Below, piece after piece: positions 1-7,133 of a stretch of DNA of 64,000 bases. Source of the stretch: Fontivita pretiosa (GTDB lineage: Bacteria; Planctomycetota; Phycisphaerae; Tepidisphaerales; Tepidisphaeraceae); the NCBI RefSeq assembly GCF_050410795.1, contig NZ_CP191258.1, positions 2,728,001 through 2,792,000 on the forward strand. The letters run 5' to 3'. The translations under genes and the position numbers were made by a program. The first letter of the stretch is position 1, and each line of letters starts with the position of its first letter. The notes beneath the pieces are model-generated. The model was not told the DNA's origin. It made no database searches and saw only the letters and a list, made by a program, of their open reading frames with translations.

Positions 1-1068
1 CGGCCACTCGCAAGGCAGTTGCCGGACGATGAGCTGCCAGGCCTTCAGCCACATGCGTCGGGCCCGCGCCGGGCGAAACAGGTCCAGCACATAGCGATGC
101 CAGGCCTTGCGTCGCGGACGCTTGACCACCACCGCGATGGGGCGACCGGCCAGCACCACCTGCCCCGCCAGCACCTGCCCGCTGGAATCACTCTTGAGCA
201 CCGTAAGCTGATCCGACTGGATCTGCGCCAGCAGCATCGGCCAGGCCAGTTCCCAATCCCGCCGCGATGCCCCCAGGCGGCTGGCCAGTGACCAGGCAAC
301 CGCCCACCGCGACGATTGCGTAAACAGACCCGACCACGGCCCGGCGCGCAGCCGGCCCCAGTCCCGGCCTCGCAGGTGCCGAAACTGCCGCCGCCACAGC
401 TTTTCGCTCAGCGGATTTTTCCGCGGCCAGGGGTCGTCGGGGTTCAACCGCAGCCAACCGCGGAGCAGTTCGGTACGTGTGGCGAATCTCGCCGCATCAT
501 GGGCAAAGCTGAACAGGTGCGCAAGCCTCAGCCCGCCGCGACGCAACTGCCTGACATCCAGCAGCCACAGCCGATCGTCGCGAACCAGGAAACTGTCCAG
601 CGACAGCGATGGATGCCCGAACCGCGCCCGCCCGATGCCATACAGGATTTCGACCAGGCCTGCTGCGATGGCCCGTCGCTGCGATGCCGGCAGTGGCTGA
701 CCGCTCAGCCGACGCTCCCGCAGAAACGTGCCCAGCGGGACGGCGCCGCTGATGGCCTCGACGATCAACGCGTCGCCCAACTGCTGGCCGATGCGAAGGC
801 CCGCCAGATGCGCGATGGCTCGCGGGACCGGCACCGCGGCGCGCTGCATCTGCTGAAATCGAACAAACTCCGCGAAGGCGCCGCCTCGCCGCAGCAGCGA
901 GCCGAAGGCGTTTGGCCTGGGGTAGAAATACAGGTAATACTCGCGCCCGCCGTGCGCAAAGCTCCACACCTGGCGATGCGCATCGTGGCGAACCAGCCGC
1001 CCAAGGCGATCCAACTGCCCCAGCGTCTGTTGTAGCGTCTGCGAATCCAGCGATTCCACCGATTCCAC
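1..1068 (-). CDS. LPS kinase (Kdo/WaaP)-like protein with two kinase-like lobes, 3' end outside window
   Basis: An open frame runs from a GTG at 1068 to the window edge (356 codons visible); there is no in-frame ATG, and a stop lies upstream near 1177. Residues about 30-235 read like the Kdo/WaaP sugar-kinase family: a strand YYLYFYPRP near 44, a catalytic-loop-like segment GHPSLSLDSF at 151-160 and a DFG-like LLDV at 169-172. In the usual HxD...N pattern the Asp and Asn are both Ser here, so this lobe may be inactive. Residues about 285-356 start a second kinase N-lobe, with a beta3-like VVVKRP (Lys316). Family members phosphorylate lipopolysaccharide core sugars at the inner membrane. The family call rests on motif resemblance; substrate is unknown. 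The GTG start is a guess. Confidence 0.6.
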   Translation of the reverse strand, partial: MESVESLDSQTLQQTLGQLDRLGRLVRHDAHRQVWSFAHGGREYYLYFYPRPNAFGSLLRRGGAFAEFVRFQQMQRAAVPVPRAIAHLAGLRIGQQLGDALIVEAISGAVPLGTFLRERRLSGQPLPASQRRAIAAGLVEILYGIGRARFGHPSLSLDSFLVRDDRLWLLDVRQLRRGGLRLAHLFSFAHDAARFATRTELLRGWLRLNPDDPWPRKNPLSEKLWRRQFRHLRGRDWGRLRAGPWSGLFTQSSRWAVAWSLASRLGASRRDWELAWPMLLAQIQSDQLTVLKSDSSGQVLAGQVVLAGRPIAVVVKRPRRKAWHRYVLDLFRPARARRMWLKAWQLIVRQLPCEWP

Positions 1069-1489
1069 CGCCGAGGTTATATCCCGCGTACGCGTCGTTG
1101 TCTTGCAGGTGTGCTTCCGCCCGGGCGTGCCCGAGTTTCCCAAAGCCTCCGCCGAACGGTCCGGCGACAGGCCTGTTTAGCCGTGTGCGTAAACTGGTCG
1201 CAGCCGGTTCTTTCGCACCATGGCGTCCTACGGCGTCTGGCCATGCCGTGAACGCTCGCTCGACCGAAAGACCCGCGAGACGGGCTTACCTACGTCTGCC
1301 GGAATTACTCGAGAGGCGCAGACCAGAATGCCCGTATCGTTCACTCGACCCTCAACCGATGGCGCTTACACGCCACCGAGGTGGGCGATCGCGCCCTTAT
1401 GCTCTTCCGAATCTCGGATTGCCAATTTGGTCAAGACCGTCCAATGACGTCTGACTCGGTGAGTCTATATGTGCGCTCAGGTATCCGAT
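1069..1489. other. Intergenic stretch, no supported gene
   Basis: About 420 bases lie between the kinase-like gene and the first insertion sequence. Short open frames on both strands show no recognisable motif, and none has a convincing ribosome binding site. I searched here for a copy of the tmRNA 3' end as a possible island attachment site and saw none. Confidence 0.5.
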
Positions 1490-2365
1490 CTAGGCACTGT
1501 CTGAAAACAGTAGTTTGAGATACCGGCGGATCATCGCCAACTGCAGCATTCCATGGAAATGCACGGCCAGCTTCTCGAACCGCGTTCCGATGCGCCGGAA
1601 CTCCTTGAGCCAGCCGACGCACTGCTCGGCCACGCAGCGGCCGCGGTAGGCCCAGCGGTCGAACCACACCGCCGGGTCATGTCGCGCCAGCTCATTTTCC
1701 CTGTGCGGAATCACCGGCTCGATCTTCTGCTCGGCCAGCCAGTCGCGCACGCGCTGCACGCTGTATCCTTTGTCGCCGGCGAGCTTGCGGGGCTTGTGGC
1801 GACGCTTGCGTTTCTTTCGTCGTCGGCCGATCAGCGTCGCGATCGCCTCTGCGATGACCGATTCGGCGCGCGTCGATTCGTGGACTTGCCCGGCGGTGAC
1901 TTCGATGGCAAGCGGAGTGCCCGCACCGTCAGTGACCACGTGGAATTTGGAGCCAAACCCGCCTCGCGAGCGGCCCAGTGCGTGGTCGGCGGGTTCGTCG
2001 GGGTGCCGTCGGCAACTTTTTTGTCAGCCCCGGCCGCAGCGCGGGCGGCGCGGACGGATGACCCGTCCACGCACCACAGTTCCCAGTCGATGTATCCCTG
2101 GTTGTCGAGCTTGACCTGCAGCGTCTCGATGATGCGGGCAAAGACGCCGCTTTTTTCGCCACTTGCGAAAGTGGTCGTACACGGTCTGCCAGGGGCCGAA
2201 GCGTTCGGGCAGATCGCGCCAAGGCGCGCCGGTACAGAGAATCCAGAAAATACCGTTGAGCAGCGTTCGTCGATCGCGAGCCGGGCGTCCGGTTCGGGCC
2301 GTGCTCCGCGGCAGATGCGGCTCGACCAACGCCCATTGCTCGTCCGTCAGCTCGTGGCGTTTCAT
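1490..2365 (-). pseudogene. IS5-family transposase, frame broken at two A6 runs
   Basis: The start is taken as the ATG at 2365 (MKRHELTDEQW), which has GGAGG nine bases upstream. The first part, through YDHFRKWRK, is in one frame. The homologous middle (SGVFARIIETL...WCVDGSSVRA) is read only after a +1 change at an A6 run near 2155. The last part (DEPADHALGRSRGGFG...) needs a -1 change at a second A6 run near 2018, which returns to the original frame. DDE elements are visible: CVDGSS, GDKGY and the E in CVAEQCVGWLKEFRR. Many IS5-family elements use a single programmed frameshift. Two compensating shifts suggest either a dead copy or indels in homopolymers. The stop codon TAG at 1490-1492 lies in the target duplication, outside the element. 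Confidence 0.75.
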
Positions 2366-2426
2366 GAGTGGCGACCTCCATGTCGTCACGGCAGTGTATG
2401 CGAATTCGGAGTTTTCAGACAGAGCC
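1493..2426 (-). mobile_element. IS5-family insertion sequence (IS427-like), 934 bp
   Basis: The ends are inverted repeats: GGCACTGTCTGAAAAC at the left and GGCTCTGTCTGAAAAC read inward from the right. The flanks are TA at 1491-1492 and TA at 2427-2428, the small duplication expected for this group. The element encodes one DDE transposase on the minus strand. Its right end touches the IS701-family element, whose CTAG target repeat includes the last C of this element at 2426. Confidence 0.88.
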
Positions 2427-2429
2427 TAG

Positions 2430-3886
2430 CATGACAGCGCTACGTAGAGTTGACCTGAATCACCGAGCGGTGTCGGCTTTTATATGCTGCCTCGTTACGC
2501 CGTTGGTGATAGGCACATCGCTGCATCAGCTGGGACCAGGACCTCCAGTCGCGCTGCCAGAGCTTCGCCGCGAGGGTCGAGACAGCCTCGCAAACCTGCT
2601 CGAAGGTGATGAGCACATTTTTCCCCCCGCAGCCGGGTCGTCTGTTCCGACAGGAAGCACATCGCCAATCGCACGCACAGCCAGTGTCGTATCAGACTCA
2701 CATAGGTTCTGACCTCGAAGGCGCCCAGTCCCGCCTCCTGCTTGGCACGCTCGAACCACTTTTCCACATGCCAGCGTGACAGCAGCACGCGGATCAATTT
2801 CTCGACGCTGGCGCCTTCGCCGGCATTGCTGATCACGTATTTGATCTCACCGGTCTTCGGCTGTCGCATCACGATCAGCCAGTACATCCGGTCGGTGGGA
2901 ACGCTGAGGTTGTGGTTGGCGTGCGAGGAGTCGCTCAGATGGACTCGGGTTGCCTTGTATTCCCAGATCAGTGTCCCGCGTGTGGTGTCCTTCACCTTGC
3001 ACCGCTTCCAGGGCTGGCTCGTGAACGCCGGGCTGTGCGTGCTCAGGTTGTCCACCCGCCGCGCCGCGTGAGAAGCGTACCCGCCGCTGCGGCACGCCGG
3101 ACGTTTGACCCAGGCGCGGAAGCTGGCGGGCACTTCGCCCACCGCCGCCTGGCCCATCTCGTCCAGCCCGAACCAGAACGCCGGCACCATGCCGTACTCT
3201 TCATCGAAGACCACCCAGTTGAGCTTCACCCCGCCGGCCAGCGCCTGCTTCACCTGCTCCAGGGCGATCTTCCACTTCGCACGGCAGACCAACTCCGCCG
3301 GAATGCCCGCCTCCTCACAGCGGTCGCGGTCCGCCGCCCAGTCCTGCGGCAGATACAGGTCGCTGGCCAGCACGCACGAGAAGGGGTTTTTGGCATCGTT
3401 GTCGGTGAACAGCAGATGCTGGGCAACCACGCAGTTCTCGATCTTGCCCGATTCCCCGCAGTATTGCCGCTGCACCCCAGGCGTCTTGTCTCCCTGCTTG
3501 GGATGGCCGGTGGCGTCGATCACTCCGATTCCGCCCTGCGGACAACGGTCGGCCACGCGATGGATCAGCATCTTCTCCAGTCGCGCATGATCCCAGGCGA
3601 ACAGGGACAAGAACTCCTGCAGCGTCCGCACCGCCACCCCGCACGCCAGCGCGATCGGCTCCACGCTCTTGCGTCGCAGGTCCGCCATCAATCCCAGCAG
3701 ATAACTCTGGAAGTAATCGAAGGTCACCGCACGCTTGAAGCAGGGGCGAAACGACTGAACCCATGCCGACAACGCTGGCTGCAGAGAAGCGAGTTGTTCC
3801 GCATTCATCGCACGACTCCGGTGTTGGACCAGAATCGTCATCGACTCGCAGCCGCTCCCGGCTTGAGCTAATCTAGCGCTGTCATG
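2430..3886 (-). mobile_element. IS701-family insertion sequence, 1457 bp
   Basis: The terminal inverted repeats are CATGACAGCGCTA at 2430-2442 and its complement ending at 3886. CTAG lies on both sides (2426-2429 and 3887-3890), matching the YTAR 4-bp duplication known for IS701. One intact transposase gene fills the element. The left CTAG combines the last base of the neighbouring IS5 element with that element's own TAG flank, so this element entered after it. Confidence 0.9.
2495..3841 (-). CDS. IS701-family DDE transposase
   Basis: This 448-residue protein is full length for the family. Catalytic segments can be read: GVIDATGHPKQG (first Asp), WVVFDEEYGM (second Asp) and HVEKWFERAKQEAGLG (Glu). 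It catalyses cut-and-paste movement of the surrounding 1457-bp element. The frame is uninterrupted, so this copy may be active, unlike the adjoining IS5 transposase. The upstream ATG at 3841 is kept as the start; MNAEQLASLQP, starting 11 residues later, is an alternative. Confidence 0.92.
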   Translation of the reverse strand: MTILVQHRSRAMNAEQLASLQPALSAWVQSFRPCFKRAVTFDYFQSYLLGLMADLRRKSVEPIALACGVAVRTLQEFLSLFAWDHARLEKMLIHRVADRCPQGGIGVIDATGHPKQGDKTPGVQRQYCGESGKIENCVVAQHLLFTDNDAKNPFSCVLASDLYLPQDWAADRDRCEEAGIPAELVCRAKWKIALEQVKQALAGGVKLNWVVFDEEYGMVPAFWFGLDEMGQAAVGEVPASFRAWVKRPACRSGGYASHAARRVDNLSTHSPAFTSQPWKRCKVKDTTRGTLIWEYKATRVHLSDSSHANHNLSVPTDRMYWLIVMRQPKTGEIKYVISNAGEGASVEKLIRVLLSRWHVEKWFERAKQEAGLGAFEVRTYVSLIRHWLCVRLAMCFLSEQTTRLRGEKCAHHLRAGLRGCLDPRGEALAARLEVLVPADAAMCLSPTA

Positions 3887-4690
3887 CTAGGTAGACCCGC
3901 TTTCTTGTCGGATCAACTCCACGCACTCCCTGCGCAGGCGATCAAACACGAAAACGCGATGGAAAGTGCTATCCCACGTGGGCAGGACATTACTGCTCGG
4001 CAAGTGGAAACACGACGAGGGTGCGAGGTGATCTATGTAAAGCAGCAGCCAGTATGCGGTGTATTCCGTATGGCCAACTCTAGCGTGTGCCTTTTCCAAC
4101 TTTTTGGCCTTGCCGCCGATGATCTGCGCAAGCTGTTCTTTCGATAAGGAATTCACCTCGGCAGTACCCCAAGGGTCGAATTGAAACGGCAGATTTGGTG
4201 GACGCCTGGCAATCACCATGAAGTCCACCCATCTCTGAAGTGATTCTGGAAGTTCGTGATTCTGGATAACCAAGGATCGCGAGGGCTCGCTCGGAACGCT
4301 CGCCCGCGCAGACTTGATTGCTCCGATCAACTCCGTAGCGATGGACTTCCTAACATGCGAAGTTCTCACAGATGACAGATCACGGAAGGTGACCCGCACA
4401 CGTAGCGGGGGAAGGTTCTCGCGCTCACAAATTTGCGCTCGCGCATTCCTAAGAATAACCTCCTGGATAGCCTCCTGCTGCTTGGGACGAGTGGACCGGC
4501 GGCGACTCGATTCTTGTAGAATCTGGCAGACCTCAATGCCAATGACCTGTCCGCCCGGAAGCTTTGCGCACAGGTCCGGCGGATCGCGCGTCACGCGGCT
4601 AATGCTCGCCGGAGGCAGGATGCCTGTAGCGTTGGCAAATTCCTGTCCGATATGCAACTCCAGGTCTTGCTGCTGAACTCGAGATGGCAT
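3887..4690 (-). CDS. Hypothetical protein with possible PD-(D/E)XK nuclease signature
   Basis: A 267-residue protein of unknown function. Near residues 33-57 it reads DPPDLCAKL, then GGQVIGIEVCQI, an arrangement like the Asp and Glu-x-x strands of PD-(D/E)XK nuclease folds, although the usual Lys is absent (Cys in its place). The rest is mixed alpha/beta with no membrane segment or signal peptide. The stop codon TAG falls inside the CTAG target repeat of the IS701 element and is restored when the insertions are removed in silico, so the gene is not truncated. It stands alone between IS pairs, beside a defence-type operon. A nuclease role is a weak inference. Confidence 0.6.
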   Translation of the reverse strand: MPSRVQQQDLELHIGQEFANATGILPPASISRVTRDPPDLCAKLPGGQVIGIEVCQILQESSRRRSTRPKQQEAIQEVILRNARAQICERENLPPLRVRVTFRDLSSVRTSHVRKSIATELIGAIKSARASVPSEPSRSLVIQNHELPESLQRWVDFMVIARRPPNLPFQFDPWGTAEVNSLSKEQLAQIIGGKAKKLEKAHARVGHTEYTAYWLLLYIDHLAPSSCFHLPSSNVLPTWDSTFHRVFVFDRLRRECVELIRQESGST

Positions 4691-4994
4691 TAACCAGCCC
4701 TTGCTTTCAACCTCCAGGCAGATCCGCCTCGGCCTCTCGCCTGCCGATTGTTCGGGTGAACGTTCCGGTCTGCGATGCCGTTGTTTTCCGCAACCTGCAT
4801 GATCATCGCGTGGCGGTCATGTCTCGCAATCGTAGTTGAGTGCCAGCCTCCGCCGTTGTGCGACGAATCTGGTCTTCGGTTCGGTCCGGCCGCAGGTGTG
4901 GCGCTCTCCCCAACAAAAAACCCTGCCGATGCGGGGTTGTGGGTGCCCGCTGGTCGCGGGCGATGCGTTGCCGCAGCAGGTTGCGGTGCGGCAA
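4691..4994. other. Intergenic stretch with an orphan terminator
   Basis: No gene is supported here. Apart from the minus-strand terminator-like hairpin at 4915-4938, I see only short shadow frames. Whatever transcript ended at that hairpin would have come from the right, where the IS5 pair now sits. Confidence 0.5.
4915..4938 (-). terminator. Rho-independent terminator for minus-strand transcription
   Basis: Read on the minus strand, the stem AACCCCGC, loop ATCG and stem GCAGGGTT run into a T6 tract (the A6 at 4915-4920). No minus-strand gene now lies immediately upstream, so it looks like the remaining end of a gene displaced by the insertions at 4998-6810. Confidence 0.6.
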
Positions 4995-4997
4995 TAA

Positions 4998-5913
4998 GAA
5001 ACTATCTCAATTGACCTTTTCTGCCGATATTCGTGGAAGGAATCTTACCACGGAGCCACGGATGGCCAGAACCAAACGCGTTGCCGAACCCCTGCCCACG
5101 ATCTGGAATTGCCCGGACGAGCTGTGGGATCTGATCCTGCCGATCCTCGCCGAGCTGGACCCGCCGCACCGCGGGCATCGACAGCGCGTGGACCAGCGCA
5201 GGGCGCTGGACGGGATCATCTACCGCCTCCGCTCCGGCTGCCAGTGGAACCGGCTTCCCAAGGAGTTCGGCGACGACTCCTCGGTGCACCGCACGCAGCA
5301 GCGCTGGATCGAGCGCGGCGTGTTCGATCGCATCTGGGAACTGCTCGTGCGCGCCTGCGAGGAACTCGGCGGCGTGGACTGGGCCTGGCAGAGCGTCGAT
5401 GGTGCCATGTCCAAGGCGCGTTTTGGGGGGATCATGTCGGACCCAATCCCACCGATCGTGCGAAAAACGGAACGAAACGCAGCGTTTTGACGGAAGCCGA
5501 CGGCGGGCCGATCGCGGTGGTCGTGGCCGGCGCCAACGTCCACGACTCCATGATCCTTCAGGACACGCTCGAAGCGGTCGTGACCGAACCGCCCAACCCG
5601 GTGACCGAGCAGGAGCAGCACCTGTGCATGGACAAGGGCTACAGCGGCGCCCCCGCCGACGCCACCGCGCGGGTGTTCGGCTACGAGCCGCACTGCAAGC
5701 AGATCGGCCAGGAAAAACTCGACGGCCGCAACCGCAAGAAGCATCCCGCGCGGCGATGGGTTGTCGAGCGAACGCACGCGTGGCTGAGCAAGTGTCGCGG
5801 CATCCTCGTGCGATATTGCAAGAAGTCATCCAACTACCTCGGCACCATCAAACTCGCGTGCGCGCTGCTGTGGTATCGGAGGCTCTACCGGTTGGGGCAA
5901 ATGAGATAGGTTC
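4998..5913 (+). mobile_element. IS5-family insertion sequence, 916 bp, first of an abutting pair
   Basis: The left end GAAACTATCTCAATTG and the inward-read right end GAACCTATCTCATTTG are imperfect inverted repeats. TAA occurs at 4995-4997 and 5914-5916, a TNA target duplication. The same right-hand TAA is also the left flank of the next element. The transposase is on the plus strand in two overlapping frames. Confidence 0.88.
5062..5909 (+). CDS. IS5-family transposase made by -1 frameshift (OrfA/OrfB)
   Basis: The start ATG at 5062 (MARTKRVAEPL) is preceded by GGAG. The first frame reads to GAMSKARFGG near 5430. At TTTTGGGGGG a -1 step gives GDHVGPNPTDRAKNGTKRS and then the OrfB frame through LTEADGGPIAVVVAG, CMDKGYSG and WVVERTHAWLSKCRG, ending at 5909 inside the right inverted repeat. 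The D, D and E of the catalytic triad are all present. The G6 run is a plausible programmed slip site, as known for other IS5-family members, and the element at 25803 slips at the equivalent place. Encodes the enzyme that moves this element. Confidence 0.85.
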
Positions 5914-5916
5914 TAA

Positions 5917-6810
5917 GAGCGCCTAACAAAATGACTCATCCTATCTATGTAGTCCGGTTTGCCGAAGTCATGGATAGACAAGGAGGTCCAGCTATGGCCA
6001 AACCGTTACTGGATGACGCGTTGTGGAACTTGATCGAACCGTTACTGCCCGCTCCCAAGCCTCGTCGCAAGAAGTATCCCGGCCGCAAGCCCCTGGACCG
6101 TCGCAAGGTCCTGACCGGCATCCTGTTTGTGTTGAAAAGCGGCATCCCGTGGGAGGACCTGCCCCAGGAGATGGGCTGCGGATCGGGCATGAGCTGTTGG
6201 AGATACTTGCAGGCCTGGCAGAAGGCCGGGGTCTGGGACAAGGTCCACAAGCTCTTGTTGGACCGGCTACGAGCCGAGGAAGAACTCGACCTGTCGGCGG
6301 CTGTGGTGGACTGCAGCCACGTGCGAGCGGTCGGGGGGGCGAAAGTACGGGTCCCAGCCCCGTGGATCGGAGGAAAAAGGGGTCGAAGCACCACCTCATC
6401 ACGGATGCGGAAGGCATTCCGCTGGCCGTTGGGCTCACGGGCGGCAATCGCCACGACCTGACGCAGTTGATTCCCCTGGTGGACGCCATCCCTCCCATCG
6501 CCGGCCAGGTCGGCCACCCGGTGCATCGGCCCAAACAGGCCTTTGCGGACCGGGGATACGATTCCGACCCGCATCGTCAGGAACTGCTCAACTGCGGCAT
6601 CGAACCGACGATCGCCCAGCGGGGCACGGAGCACGGCAGCGGCCTGGGGTTGTTCCGATGGGTGCTGGAGCGAACGATCAGTTGGCTCCATCAGTTCCGC
6701 CGTCTGCGGTTCGGTACGAACGTCGCGCCGACATTCATATGGCGTTCTTGAAGCTGGGGTGTATCGTAATCTGCCACCGGTGTCTCACAAGTTCATTTTG
6801 TTAGGCGATC
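5917..6810 (+). mobile_element. IS5-family insertion sequence, 894 bp, second of the pair
   Basis: The ends are GAGCGCCTAACAAAATGA at the left and GATCGCCTAACAAAATGA read inward from the right. The flanks are TAA at 5914-5916, shared with the preceding element, and TAA at 6811-6813. It encodes a transposase of a different IS5 subgroup from its neighbour. Confidence 0.88.
5994..6751 (+). CDS. IS5-family transposase made by -1 frameshift at a G7 run
   Basis: ATG 5994 (MAKPLLDDALWN) is preceded by AGGAGG at 5981-5986, which fixes the start. The first frame reaches VVDCSHVRAVGG. At the G7 run near 6336 a -1 step continues into STGPSPVDRRKKGSKHH, then ITDAEGIPLAVGLTGGNRHD, ADRGYDSDPHR and FRWVLERTISWLHQFRRLR, ending at 6751. 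The catalytic Asp, Asp and Glu are visible (VVDCSH, FADRGY, LERT). The frameshift site is of the kind used for programmed slippage, so the gene may be functional. Confidence 0.85.
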
Positions 6811-6932
6811 TAAATCACGTCGTCTCCAGCACGCTTGGAAAGTGGTCGAGAACCGCGCCCGAATATGCAGGATAATACAGCGAGTTGCATGAGCCTAGGA
6901 TTTTCCGCGGAACAGGTAGCAGGAGAGCGACC

Positions 6933-7130
6933 ATGACTGATCAGATCATCCCGAAGTTAATCAGGGGACTCCGGCGGCGGCTCGGACTCACGCAGGAGCA
7001 GTTCGCCCAGATGGTCGGCGTCACCTACGGTTCGGTGAACCACTGGGAAAACGGCAAACGCAGGCCCCAGCCATTCCTGGTGCGCCGTCTCCTTGAGATA
7101 AAGGGAGAGCTCGAAAGAAGGGGGAAATAG
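6933..7130 (+). CDS. Cro/C1-type helix-turn-helix regulator
   Basis: A 65-residue XRE-family protein is started at ATG 6933 because AGGAG lies just upstream; an earlier in-frame start at 6885 lacks one. Residues about 8-55 form a single HTH domain: LRRRLGLTQEQFAQMVGV, followed by a recognition-helix region SVNHWENGKRRP. It is the first gene of the operon, separated by three bases from the helicase gene, and probably binds the promoter just upstream to set operon expression; that is inference. Single-domain XRE regulators are common first genes of restriction-type and anti-phage loci. Confidence 0.85.
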   Translation: MTDQIIPKLIRGLRRRLGLTQEQFAQMVGVTYGSVNHWENGKRRPQPFLVRRLLEIKGELERRGK

Positions 7131-7133
7131 CTC

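Noticed and set aside
316..1035. A 239-codon plus-strand ORF over the kinase-like gene
   Set aside because: Composition is typical of a shadow frame (Arg/Pro/Gln-rich), while the minus strand gives a coherent kinase-like protein over the same bases.
1069..1490. Attachment-site copy of the ssrA 3' end
   Set aside because: No match to the GGTTCGATTC...CGCCTCCA end was found on either strand here.
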